From assembly GCA_030373145.1 (NCBI GenBank), contig JAUCZK010000021.1:1-45843 (forward strand): a stretch of DNA of 45,843 nucleotides, read 5' to 3'. The translations under genes and the position numbers were made by a program. The DNA comes from Cyanobium sp. CZS48M (GTDB taxonomy: Bacteria; Cyanobacteriota; Cyanobacteriia; PCC-6307; Cyanobiaceae). Shown here in pieces: positions 1 to 7,322 of this stretch (position 1 is the stretch's first letter; each line of letters starts with the position of its first letter). Under the pieces are notes generated by a model. The model worked only from the letters and a program-made list of their open reading frames with translations. It had not been told where the DNA came from and did not search any database.

Positions 1-59
1 TGACTGGAATCAACTGCACTGCAGGTGATCTGGGTTCCTCAGCAAGCCCTACGTAAACG

Positions 60-85
60 CCCGCCTACCTAATCGTCGCCGAACA
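60..85. repeat. 26-bp sequence shared in inverted orientation with 45791-45816
   Basis: These 26 bases are identical to the reverse complement of 45791-45816. At the right end the same sequence lies in the remnant of an IS3-family orfA. Here it sits exactly where the hsdS reading frame stops resembling HsdS and runs into a stop. The simplest reading is that hsdS is interrupted by a piece of the same or a related insertion element. Contigs also tend to end in multicopy sequences, so an assembly effect is possible. Confidence 0.75.
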
Positions 86-541
86 GCGCCTGCCCATCTC
101 GCAAAAGATTTGACGTCGACTGGAGAGCTTGTATGTAGCGATCGCTTTTGAGAAGCCAGCGAAAGAAGTCAGGACTAACCTCCTTGATAGGCGACAGCAT
201 CACGTAAGCAGAGCTGATAGAACCTGAGTGAGGAGAGTATTCAATGCCTCCCTGGAAGCTTCTCATGCTGATAACAAAGCCTCCGACTTCCACGTGCTTC
301 AATATGTCAGCGCCCTTGATCGCCTCGACAACTCTGCGCCCATCAGACTCTACTAAGTCGGCTTGCTTGACGATTCCAAGCTATTGAGAAGCTGTTAGCT
401 GCTCATCTTCATCTAGTGCACGCTCATTCCTAAGCGCAAATCTTCTTCTACTTTGACCGACTTCCCAATGCTCCGGCACCTCCCCCAGCCACTCCACTCC
501 ACCCCGCTGCCCTTGTAACTCGGATACCTCGGAAAGCTCAC
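69..541 (-). pseudogene. hsdS: Type I restriction specificity subunit HsdS, decayed
   Basis: HsdS supplies DNA target recognition to type I restriction-modification enzymes. The reading frame starts at a GTG at 541 with the typical HsdS opening (RYPSYKGSGVEW). At 490-499 a 5-bp unit (CACTC on the plus strand) is present twice and shifts the frame. After the shift the protein continues in HsdS style (LGEVPEHWEVGQSRRRFALR), meets an in-frame TAG at 381-383, and resumes in the same frame through the RSFQGGIEYSPHSGSISSAY motif to RDGQAL. The frame ends at 69 where it enters the 26-bp repeat. Thus one target-recognition domain is recognisable, the second is absent, and there are at least three lesions: a frameshift, a nonsense codon and a truncation. 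It cannot make a normal specificity subunit, so the neighbouring hsdM would need another S subunit. Confidence 0.85.
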
Positions 542-648
542 GCCGTCAGCCCCCTGATCATCGCCAGGATCAGATCCTTCACCTGCTTCAGCACAGCCTC
601 GTATCCCTTTTGCTCTTGGCACCGTTCATCAGCTGGTCGCTGCTTGCG
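538..648 (-). pseudogene. Fragment resembling the C-terminus of HsdM
   Basis: An open stretch without a start codon encodes about 36 residues ending in LKQVKDLILAMIRGLTA and a TGA at 538-540. The intact hsdM at 1436 ends in a closely similar way (LKQVTNRILEMVGGLSA). The TGA overlaps the GTG of the hsdS remnant, as in ordinary hsdM-hsdS junctions. I infer the original end of an hsdM, left behind or duplicated when the kinase cassette came to lie between hsdM and hsdS. The upstream part (KQRPADERCQEQKGYEA) does not obviously match the intact hsdM, so the fragment could instead be the end of another gene. Confidence 0.45.
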
Positions 649-712
649 CTAGTTTGAACAATCTAGAATTTCCAGATGGTTGGCATCAAGCAAGGGTGGA
701 ACTCTGCCTACC

Positions 713-925
713 TCATGGTTGTGGCGGAGCTTCTGGCTCATGGCTTGGGTGCTCAAGATCCAGCTGTTGCTGCGTCAGCACCCGTAGTTCACCGCTGATC
801 GTCACCGCAAGTCCTGTTCCAGTCTGACGGGCCAGTTCACGGGCACTCTGTCCGGCACGAAGCAGCGCTGCGGAGACGCGCTCGAGGTCAGCATCATGGC
901 GTTGGCTCTGGAATCCAGCAGTCAT
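713..925 (-). CDS. Small partner protein of the zeta-like toxin, putative antitoxin
   Basis: This 70-residue protein has a charged helical N-terminal half (QSQRHDADLERVSAALL, then GQSARELARQTG) and a proline-rich tail. Its ATG at 925 overlaps the stop of the zeta-like kinase gene by four bases (ATGA), so the two are probably translationally coupled. I do not recognise a named family. Location and size suggest the antidote of a toxin-antitoxin pair. Against that, antitoxin genes usually precede their toxin, whereas here the putative toxin comes first. It could also be an accessory subunit. Confidence 0.6.
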   Translation of the reverse strand: MTAGFQSQRHDADLERVSAALLRAGQSARELARQTGTGLAVTISGELRVLTQQQLDLEHPSHEPEAPPQP

Positions 926-1443
926 GGCCGACCTCCCTCACTGAGAAACTGCGGAACAGCACCACCATTATCAATCATCTGCCATTCATCCACCAGTGGC
1001 TTGTAGAGGGTTTCCAAATTGTGGAGTCCTGCCTTGAAGCGGCGAGCGATCACCTCCGCTGGGATGGCGTGTCCCCCTTGACGCACCCGCAACTGCACAC
1101 GGGTCACGGCCTGCTCCACCGACGGCAGAGACAGAAAAATGAGCTTCACCGAATACCCCCACGCCTGCCAATCCCCGATGCGTTGGGCATAGGCCTTACC
1201 AGAGAGGGTGGTTTCAAACCCGAAGCTGATGCCACGGGCGCTACAGCGGTCAATCTCCTCCAGCATCAACCGTCCGGCTCTGCGGGCTACCAACTCTGGA
1301 GCAAACGGCGACAGACCTGCTGCGATCAGATCGGCATTGATGAATGCCTTGATGCCCAGCTCCAGTGGCAGGTATTCACGAGCGAAGGTGGTTTTACCCG
1401 CACCATTGGGGCCAGCGATGATGATGATCCGCCGCTCAGGCAC
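922..1443 (-). CDS. Zeta-toxin family P-loop kinase
   Basis: The 173-residue protein resembles the zeta toxin/AAA kinase group whose characterised members phosphorylate UDP-N-acetylglucosamine and poison peptidoglycan synthesis. A Walker A loop lies at residues 10-19 (AGPNGAGKTT). It is followed by the family signatures INADLIAAGLSPF and FETTLSG, and by an arginine-rich segment (TRVQLRVRQGGH) typical of the lid region. The GTG start at 1443 lies eight bases inside the end of hsdM, and the stop overlaps the next gene by four bases. hsdM, kinase and partner therefore read as one coupled unit. Placement inside a type I restriction locus recalls PrrC, an anticodon nuclease encoded within an hsd locus and held silent by the restriction complex. 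That comparison is inference only. Confidence 0.85.
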   Translation of the reverse strand: MPERRIIIIAGPNGAGKTTFAREYLPLELGIKAFINADLIAAGLSPFAPELVARRAGRLMLEEIDRCSARGISFGFETTLSGKAYAQRIGDWQAWGYSVKLIFLSLPSVEQAVTRVQLRVRQGGHAIPAEVIARRFKAGLHNLETLYKPLVDEWQMIDNGGAVPQFLSEGGRP

Positions 1444-3439
1444 TCAGCCCCCCGACCATCTCCAGGATCCGATTCGTCACTTGCTTCAGCTCGGCATCGA
1501 TCACCTCCAGGGGCCTGGGTGGGGTGAACATATAGAAGTGCCGGTTGAAGGGGATCTCATAGCCCACCTTGGTCTTCTCGTGGTCGATCCAGGCATCGGG
1601 CACATGGGGCAACACCTCCCGCGCGAAGTAGGTCTCCACGTCTTCCGAGAGCGGCACGTTCTCGGTGTCCCGCAGGCTGCTGTCCGCCTGGGGTTTGCCC
1701 TTGGCCTTACCTCGCTGGCCCAGCACCACGTTCCCTGATTCATCCCGCTCGGGCCGCTCCACCGTGATCGTGCGGTAGCCGAAGGCTTCGTTGGGGAAGA
1801 TCTTGCTGATCGGCTTGCCGTCCTTCTCCGCTTCCTCGAAGGCACCGAACAGCTGGGTGATCAGCTCAATGTGCTCAGGGCTCAGTTCCTTGCGCTTGCT
1901 GCCCAGGCTTTTGCGCATCTTCTGCCAGTAGCTGCTGGCATCGATCAGCTGCACCTTGCCCTTGCCGGCCTCGGGTTTGCGATTGGTGAGGATCCAGATG
2001 TAGGTGCTGATGCCCGTGTTGTAGAACATGTCCGTGGGCAGGGCAATGATCGCCTCCACCAGGTCGTTCTCCAGCACATAGCGGAGGATCTCGCTTTCAC
2101 CAGACCCCGCCCCACCAGTGAAGAGCGGTGATCCGTTGAGGACGATGCCAAAGCGGCTTCCGCCTTCATGGGCAGGCCGCATCTTGCTGATCAGGTGCAT
2201 CAGGAACAGCAGCGAGCCATCACTCACCCTGGGCAGCCCCGGCCCAAAGCGACCGCTGAAGCCCATCAGCTCCGCTTCCCGCTGAATCTCCTTCTGGATC
2301 TTCTTCCACTCCACCCCGAAGGGCGGATTGGAGAGCATGTAGTCGACCTTCGCCTCAGGCAGCTGGTCGTCTGAGAGCGTGTTGCCGAAGCAGATCTTGT
2401 TGATGTCCTGCCCCTTGATCAGCATGTCCGCCTTGCAGATGGCGTACGACTCAGGGTTCAGCTCCTGGCCGGACAGCACCAGCCTCGCCGTGGGGTTGTG
2501 GCCCGTGAGGTGCTCCTCCGCCACGCTCAGCATCCCACCGGTGCCAGCGGCTGGGTCGTAAAGGCTGCGGACGATGCCGGGCTGGGTGAGGACTTCATCG
2601 TCTTCGATGAAGATCAGGTTCACCATCAGCCGGATCACCTCCCGTGGGGTGAAGTGCTCCCCGGCCGTCTCGTTGGAGAGTTCCGCGAACTTGCGGATCA
2701 GCTCCTCGAACACCAGCCCCATCTCCGCGTTGCTGACCTTGTCCGGGTGGAGATCGATCTGGGCGAACTTCTCTGACACCAGGTACAGCAGACCTGCCTT
2801 CTCAAGACGGTCCACCTGCAGGTGGAACTCGAAGCTCTCGAAGATGTCCCGCACCGACGGGGTGAAGGCCTGGATGTAGGCCCGCAGGTTCTCGCCGATG
2901 TTGTCCTGATCGCCCATCAGCCGCTTCATGTCCAGCGGTGAGGTGTTGCAGAAGTTCTGCACTGCCTTACGCAGCAGGAACGGCTCAGGATCCAGGCCCT
3001 GGCCCTCCCGCAACATCTTCTCTTCCAGCACGGCTGCCTTGGTGGGCTCCAGCACGCAGTCCAGGCGCCTGAGCACGGTGAACGGCAGGATCACCTTGCC
3101 GTAATCGCTCTGCTTGTAGTCGCCCCGCAGCATGTCAGCGACCGACCAGATGAAGGCGGAAAGGTTCTGCTTCCCGGTGGGCTGGGGGCCGAGTGGAGCA
3201 GATGGAATCGCTTTCGGAGCTGGAGCTGTGCTGCCATTCCCCTCTGCGCTGGCCAGTGCCACCGAGCCGCCCCGTCCTCGCCCAGGAACCACACTCCCCT
3301 TCGCGACCAGTGAGGCCTTTACGGCGTCATAGGTGGGCTCATCCCAGCCGAGCAATTCGCGCAGCTTGCCATTGCCCGCTGAGCCCTGCATGGCCTCAAG
3401 TGCTCCGAGGAAATCGTCCTGCTGCACCTGATCAGCCAT
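1436..3439 (-). CDS. hsdM: Type I restriction-modification DNA adenine methyltransferase subunit
   Basis: HsdM transfers a methyl group from S-adenosylmethionine to N6 of adenine at the site chosen by HsdS. The 667-residue product has an N-terminal winged-helix-like domain of about 70 residues (KLRELLGWDEPTYDAVKASL), a linker rich in Ala and Pro, the helical HsdM N domain, and the methyltransferase domain. The SAM-binding motif DPAAGTGG lies near residue 294 and the catalytic NPPFG near residue 370. I chose the ATG at 3439; a TTG directly upstream at 3442 would add one residue. The stop lies inside the start region of the zeta-like kinase gene. The hsdS that should partner it is broken and no hsdR is visible, so activity depends on genes outside the window. 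Confidence 0.95.
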   Translation of the reverse strand: MADQVQQDDFLGALEAMQGSAGNGKLRELLGWDEPTYDAVKASLVAKGSVVPGRGRGGSVALASAEGNGSTAPAPKAIPSAPLGPQPTGKQNLSAFIWSVADMLRGDYKQSDYGKVILPFTVLRRLDCVLEPTKAAVLEEKMLREGQGLDPEPFLLRKAVQNFCNTSPLDMKRLMGDQDNIGENLRAYIQAFTPSVRDIFESFEFHLQVDRLEKAGLLYLVSEKFAQIDLHPDKVSNAEMGLVFEELIRKFAELSNETAGEHFTPREVIRLMVNLIFIEDDEVLTQPGIVRSLYDPAAGTGGMLSVAEEHLTGHNPTARLVLSGQELNPESYAICKADMLIKGQDINKICFGNTLSDDQLPEAKVDYMLSNPPFGVEWKKIQKEIQREAELMGFSGRFGPGLPRVSDGSLLFLMHLISKMRPAHEGGSRFGIVLNGSPLFTGGAGSGESEILRYVLENDLVEAIIALPTDMFYNTGISTYIWILTNRKPEAGKGKVQLIDASSYWQKMRKSLGSKRKELSPEHIELITQLFGAFEEAEKDGKPISKIFPNEAFGYRTITVERPERDESGNVVLGQRGKAKGKPQADSSLRDTENVPLSEDVETYFAREVLPHVPDAWIDHEKTKVGYEIPFNRHFYMFTPPRPLEVIDAELKQVTNRILEMVGGLSA

Positions 3440-3717
3440 CAATGGAACAGACCGATCGTCGATCGGGGAAGTCTGCCTGTCTTAGGGCCCAAGGGAGGGC
3501 AGATGTGCGGTTCAGCCTGGACAGCTCCGGGTCAGGTCAGGTGCTCACCATGGGTGAGGAGCCCTTGATGCAGCCGGCAGGTGAGCACCGGGATACAGCT
3601 CACTTCGGCGTGGTGCCGGAAGCAGTGGCTGGGATGGGTCAGACCGAGCGGACTTCTTTCCTGACTCTGGGGAGGCGAACGTGATCCAATGGCTGAACCC
3701 TTTGCGCAATCGCTCCC

Positions 3718-3846
3718 ATGGATGACGAGCTCCCCTGCGCGTCACCCGAGTGCACAGCCGACGACTGGCGCCGGATTCGTGACGCCCTGCTCTACATGGG
3801 TCGCGACCTGCACCAGCGTTCTTACGTGGTGGCTGCCGAGGCCTGA
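3718..3846 (+). CDS. Small acidic hypothetical protein (42 aa)
   Basis: An ATG at 3718 opens a 42-codon frame ending in TGA at 3844-3846. The composition is protein-like: an acidic head with two cysteines (MDDELPCASPEC), then an amphipathic helix (ADDWRRIRDALLYMGRDLHQ). I recognise no family. It stands alone, convergent with the Gly/Asn-rich secreted protein gene. Its stop codon sits in TGATCA, which gives a stop on both strands. The overlapping frame starting at 3689 has less protein-like composition and is rejected. Confidence 0.5.
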   Translation: MDDELPCASPECTADDWRRIRDALLYMGRDLHQRSYVVAAEA

Positions 3847-3893
3847 TCAGCCTGGGCAGCCTCTGCCGTTCAGCCCTGTGCTCCGTGGTGGGC

Positions 3894-4838
3894 TCAGACG
3901 GTGCCGAAGGCCACCTGACAGGCGGCATTGAGCAGTTCGGCTTCCTCGGAGCTGCTGGGTTCACGGCCATCCAGCAGTCCTCGGTTGCAATCGGCCGAGA
4001 GCTGGTAGGTGCTGCCATCGGCGGTGACAGCGAAGTTGACCCCCTGGGAACCGGAGGGCTGAACCGAGCCGAAGAGCAACTGGTAATTGGTGTTGGGCAC
4101 CACGATGTAGGTGGTGTTGCTGCTCACCGCGTTGTCGACAGCACTGTTGATGATGGCTGCCGTGGCCAGGGAGGCCACACCCCATGTTGCGGCTCTGGCC
4201 CCCCACCATCCCCAGGTGGGAGACGACCAGCCTCCATACCAGCCGTGATTCCACGGGCGCGCCACGCCCCAGCCCGGTCGAGCCCAGCCGGCATTCACAT
4301 TGACATTGTTGATGTTGACGCGCCGATTGGCATCCCAGTTCACATTTCGGTTGACATTCCGATTGACATTCCGGTTCACGTCGCGATTGACGTTTCGGTT
4401 CAGGTCGCGATTGACGGATCTGTTGCCGTCGCGATTGATGTTGCGGTTCCCGCTGGTGTTGATGGTCCCCCGCCCGATGTTGTTGCCGCCGGACGGCCGC
4501 TGCATCGATGGCCGCGCCGAGGGTGACGACACCCTGTTGCTCCAGCCACCGCTGGGACGGCTGTTGCCGCGATTCAGGCTGCCGCCGCCGCCCATGCCGG
4601 TGCGGGCATGGTTGCCACCGCTGTGACTTCTGCTTCCACCACCACTGCGGCCGCCGCCACCTCCACGGCTACCGCCGCCGCCGCCGCGACCGCCGCCGCC
4701 GCCGCCGCCCCGGGCCAGCAGCTCAGAACTGATCGGTCCCTGGCTGCCCCCCAGGGGAGTGTCCAGGGCCAGTGCTGCGCCGGTGGGGAAGGCGAGCACG
4801 CCGGAGAGCAACAGGCTGAATCCAGCGATCCCTTTCAT
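3894..4838 (-). CDS. Secreted Gly-rich protein with Asn-Arg-Asn-Val repeats
   Basis: This 314-residue protein starts with a clear signal peptide (hydrophobic residues 6-25, Ala-rich cleavage region). It then has a Gly/Arg/Ser-rich segment at about 43-90 and a stretch of four-residue repeats (NRNV, NRDV) at about 125-170. A Trp/Gly-rich segment (NHGWYGGWSSPTWGWWG) follows, then a folded-looking C-terminal domain with two cysteines (SADCNRG, NAACQVAF). It probably acts in the periplasm or on the cell surface; no enzymatic motif is visible. Its ATG overlaps the stop of the upstream secreted-protein gene by four bases, so the two are co-expressed. The repeats are encoded by 12-bp DNA repeats, which could vary in number. 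The function is unknown. Confidence 0.8.
   Translation of the reverse strand: MKGIAGFSLLLSGVLAFPTGAALALDTPLGGSQGPISSELLARGGGGGGGRGGGGGSRGGGGGRSGGGSRSHSGGNHARTGMGGGGSLNRGNSRPSGGWSNRVSSPSARPSMQRPSGGNNIGRGTINTSGNRNINRDGNRSVNRDLNRNVNRDVNRNVNRNVNRNVNWDANRRVNINNVNVNAGWARPGWGVARPWNHGWYGGWSSPTWGWWGARAATWGVASLATAAIINSAVDNAVSSNTTYIVVPNTNYQLLFGSVQPSGSQGVNFAVTADGSTYQLSADCNRGLLDGREPSSSEEAELLNAACQVAFGTV
4333..4456 (-). repeat. Tandem 12-bp repeats coding for Asn/Asp-Val-Asn-Arg
   Basis: About ten imperfect 12-base units follow each other in frame, with plus-strand units such as CATTCCGATTGA, CATTCCGGTTCA and CGTCGCGATTGA. Each codes for four residues of the secreted protein. Unit divergence suggests an old expansion, but two or three neighbouring units are nearly identical, so slippage may still occur. 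Confidence 0.8.
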
Positions 4839-5371
4839 TTGCGCACCACGTCGCAGCCGTCGTCGTAGCAGCTGGCATCAATCCGGCCGTCGCTGCCGAA
4901 GTGGACCATCACGTGATCACGGTCCTTCATCACAGCAGCACGGTCCTGGAGGACGCTGTTGAGGTAGTTGGGATTGACAACACAGAGATCCGTGCCGTTG
5001 AAGCAAACCGTGTTGGTGGAGAAACGGGCTTCGGCCCGCGTCAGGCTGGCCCACGACTTGGAGTCATTCGACCAAAGATCCATGCGTACGGGTTGATCAC
5101 GCACACGGACCGTCATCACCTCCCCGCTGATCTTGTGGCGGTAGAGGGTGGATTCACCCTCGTTGACCGCTTCGACAATGCAGGCTTTGGCGGGTGCGCC
5201 CTTGAGGCTGCACTGGGTGGTGAGGGTGTAGAGCACCTGGCTTTTCCCCTCGCCGGCACTGAGGATCAGCGTGGAGGTGACTGCCGCCGCGGCGAGGCCT
5301 CCGCGCAGCAGATAGCCCCGCAGCAGGCCGACCCGCAACAGGCCGCTCGACAAAACCTGGCGTAAGGACAT
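4835..5371 (-). CDS. Secreted or membrane-anchored hypothetical protein (178 aa)
   Basis: The N-terminus is basic and leucine-rich, followed by a hydrophobic Ala/Val segment at residues 25-42, as in a long signal peptide or anchor. The mature part contains several cysteines (TTQCSLKG, AKACIVEA, NTVCFNG, CYDDGCDVV), which suggests disulfides and an oxidising compartment such as the periplasm. The segment QVLYTLTTQCSLKGAPAKACIVEAV looks like a conserved cyanobacterial domain, but I cannot name it. It is the first gene of a pair with the Gly/Asn-rich secreted protein, overlapping by four bases. A shared envelope role is inferred. Confidence 0.75.
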   Translation of the reverse strand: MSLRQVLSSGLLRVGLLRGYLLRGGLAAAAVTSTLILSAGEGKSQVLYTLTTQCSLKGAPAKACIVEAVNEGESTLYRHKISGEVMTVRVRDQPVRMDLWSNDSKSWASLTRAEARFSTNTVCFNGTDLCVVNPNYLNSVLQDRAAVMKDRDHVMVHFGSDGRIDASCYDDGCDVVRK

Positions 5372-5416
5372 AGAGCGGATGGATTTTCTGATTTCAACGT
5401 ACCAGCGCAGTTGCCA

Positions 5417-5920
5417 TCAAGCCTCCGTGGATTTGCGGCCGGCTTCATGAACTGATGCCATCGGCGACTGTTGCCAGCGGCCATTGGCCCCATGGCCCGC
5501 CACCAGGTAACCGCTGAGGGCCACCACCAGCACCTTCACCAGCTTCTCCTTGAGCTGATCCAGATCGCGGATGTCGAGCAGGCCATGGCCGCTGCGGTCG
5601 TCCACCCGGGCCGCATCGATCGGTGAGATCAGTCATTCATAGACGCCGTAGCCAAAGATCAGCAGGGCGATGCCAATCAGGTAGAGGTCGATGCCGGAGA
5701 CGACTCCCCCCAGCAGCTGGGCGATGAATCCCTTGTTGCTGCTGCCCGCCAGCAACTGCAGGATGGAGTTGGCGATATCCATCGTGCCCAGGGTGAAGGT
5801 GACCACCGTGCTCACCAGGCTCATGATCACCGGCAGGATCGCCACCAGGCGCAGCTTCCATAGCAGCCGCTCGAACCGTTGCTCCTAGCGCTTGAGGGAA
5901 CCCGGGCGGGAGGTGCTCAC
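5417..5920 (-). pseudogene. UPF0114 (YqhA-like) membrane protein, two in-frame stops
   Basis: One continuous reading frame from a GTG at 5920 to TGA at 5417 is UPF0114-like: EQRFERLLWKLRLVAILPVIM, a hydrophobic core, GIDLYLIGIALLIFGYGVYE, then LLDIRDLDQLKEKLVKVLVVAL. It is broken by a TAG at 5885-5887, eleven codons in, and by a TGA at 5633-5635 just after GYGVYE, where the family usually has a Leu-Leu-Ile run. No frameshift is needed to join the parts. After VVAL the expected further membrane segments are missing and the frame passes to LSGYLVAGHG, which suggests an in-frame internal deletion. The longest remaining piece (GTG at 5845 to 5633) could still give a 70-residue membrane peptide. 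Confidence 0.75.
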
Positions 5921-6002
5921 GAAGGGATGGCGATGGACTGGGGCAGAACCTACGGGCAATGACTCCAGTCGTCTGTGCTGACGGCACATCTACGATTCCG
6001 CC

Positions 6003-6176
6003 ATGCCCGACTCTCATCCCTTTCCCGAGCTCTTTGAACGACCGAAAGAAGCCAGCCCCCTGCCTGGCACACCCCGTCCTCGCCGCGAGGAACCCTGGGC
6101 GTCGGGCCAGCGCAAGCGTTATCTCGCCTCCCTCGATGACGCCGATGACACCTCAGACTCCGATGACGCCAGCTGA
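6003..6176 (+). CDS. Small hydrophilic hypothetical protein (57 aa)
   Basis: ATG at 6003 to TGA at 6174-6176 gives 57 residues: a Pro-rich start (MPDSHPFPELFERPKEASPL), a basic middle (REEPWASGQRKRYLASL) and a very acidic tail (DDADDTSDSDDAS). The charged composition looks like an authentic small cyanobacterial protein. The larger overlapping frame beginning at 5959 is low-complexity and less convincing. No family is recognised. The gene is convergent with the small membrane protein at 6199-6330. Confidence 0.6.
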   Translation: MPDSHPFPELFERPKEASPLPGTPRPRREEPWASGQRKRYLASLDDADDTSDSDDAS

Positions 6177-6190
6177 GGCCGCTCAGTCCC

Positions 6191-6206
6191 GAGGCTGATC
6201 AGCCTC
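6191..6206. repeat. 16-bp perfect palindrome between convergent genes
   Basis: GAGGCTGATCAGCCTC is its own reverse complement and lies between the ends of two convergent small genes. The TCA at 6199-6201 in it is the stop codon of the minus-strand gene. It could act as a bidirectional terminator stem, although there is no T-run. Chance is possible because TGATCA recurs at gene ends here. Confidence 0.4.
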
Positions 6207-6330
6207 CCGGCAGCGGCGCACTGAAGAAGCCAAGGGAATTCAGCCACAGGCCCAGCAGCAGCATCGGCAGAAACACCGCACCGGCAATCTGCAGTTTCAC
6301 GGTGGTGGCGGACCGTTCCTTGGGGGCCAT
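6199..6330 (-). CDS. Small single-span membrane protein (43 aa)
   Basis: ATG at 6330 to TGA at 6199 encodes a 43-residue peptide: a short basic head (MAPKERSATTVKLQ), one strongly hydrophobic segment (IAGAVFLPMLLLGLWLNSLG) and a short tail. This is the layout of a small thylakoid or plasma membrane protein. The family is not recognised. It is divergent from the PfkB kinase gene starting at 6384, with a gap of about 53 bases that would have to hold both promoters. Confidence 0.6.
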   Translation of the reverse strand: MAPKERSATTVKLQIAGAVFLPMLLLGLWLNSLGFFSAPLPGG

Positions 6331-6383
6331 GGCAGCGGCGCAGCCGGAGTGAGTCGCCATCCTGAAGCACCCGCTGAGCCTGG

Positions 6384-7322
6384 ATGTCCGGCACCTCCCC
6401 AGACCAGTTGCCGGATCTGCTGCCGGATCTGCCGCCCCTGCCGTCGCTGCGGCTGGCGGTGGTGGGCCATGTGGAGTGGGTGAGCTTCGTGGTGGTGGAG
6501 CGCCTGCCCGTGGCGGGTCAGATCCAGCACGCCCTCGAAATGCTGGAGCAGCCCGCCGGCGGTGGCGCTGTGGTGGCCGCCCAGTTCACCCGGCTCACGA
6601 ACCAACCGGTGGCCTTCTTCACGGCCCTGGGCCGCGATGCCCTCGGTGAGCGGGCTGCCTCTGAGCTGCGGGCCATGGGGCTGCAGCTGCATGTGGCCTG
6701 GCGCGAAGCCCCCACCCGTCGGGCGATCACCTTCGTGGAGGCCAGCGGGGAGCGCACCATCACCGTGATCGGCGAGCGGCTCGCGCCCGCCGCCAGCGAT
6801 CCCCTGCCCTGGGCGGAGCTGGCGGCCTGCGACGGCGTCTTCGTGACCGCCGCCGATGCGGCCGCCCTGCGGCTGGCCCGGCGGGCGCGGGTGCTGGCGG
6901 CCACCCCCCGGGTGCGCCTGCCGCTGCTGCAGGAGGCCGCTGTGGAGCTCGACGCGCTGATCGGCAGTGCGCGGGATCCTGGTGAGCGCTACAGGGCCGG
7001 CGATCTCTGCCCCGCTCCTCGCCTCTACGTGGCCACCGAAGCCGAGCAAGGGGGCTTCACCGTGCCTGGCGGTCGCTTCAGCGCGATCGAGCGGAGCCAT
7101 CCCCCGGTGGATGCCTATGGCGCTGGCGACAGTTTCGCCGCGGGACTCACGGCCGGCCTGGCGGCCGGCTGGGAGCGCTCAAGCGCCCTGGCGCTGGCCT
7201 GCCGCTGCGGCGCCGCCGCCCTGGATGGTCGCGGGGCTTATGCCTCCCAGTGGCGCGCGCCCCTTATTGGATCACCACCAGATCGCGGGTCCCGCTCTGC
7301 TCCAGCAGCGCCGCGAGGGTGA
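6384..7322 (+). CDS. PfkB-family carbohydrate kinase
   Basis: The 312-residue product is a ribokinase-fold sugar or nucleoside kinase. It shows the N-terminal GHVEW/AGGGAVVAAQFTRL region and the C-terminal PfkB signature with the catalytic Asp (VDAYGAGDSFAAGLTAGLA). This signature places ATP binding and the anion hole at about residues 236-255. The substrate cannot be read from the sequence. The ATG at 6384 is used; the first 20 residues are a Pro/Leu-rich extension that may not all be translated. The 3' end overlaps the convergent YkuD-like gene by 59 bases, so the last 20 residues (SPPDRGSRSAPAAPRG) are low complexity. Confidence 0.88.
   Translation: MSGTSPDQLPDLLPDLPPLPSLRLAVVGHVEWVSFVVVERLPVAGQIQHALEMLEQPAGGGAVVAAQFTRLTNQPVAFFTALGRDALGERAASELRAMGLQLHVAWREAPTRRAITFVEASGERTITVIGERLAPAASDPLPWAELAACDGVFVTAADAAALRLARRARVLAATPRVRLPLLQEAAVELDALIGSARDPGERYRAGDLCPAPRLYVATEAEQGGFTVPGGRFSAIERSHPPVDAYGAGDSFAAGLTAGLAAGWERSSALALACRCGAAALDGRGAYASQWRAPLIGSPPDRGSRSAPAAPRG

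Noticed and set aside
4330-4720. Possible CRISPR array or satellite from the regular short repeats
   Set aside because: The 12-bp and triplet repeats are in frame inside a coding sequence and there are no spacers of constant length.
4508-4868. Plus-strand Arg/Ala-rich frames opposite the Gly-rich secreted protein
   Set aside because: They are translations of the GGN codon repeats on the other strand and have no other support.
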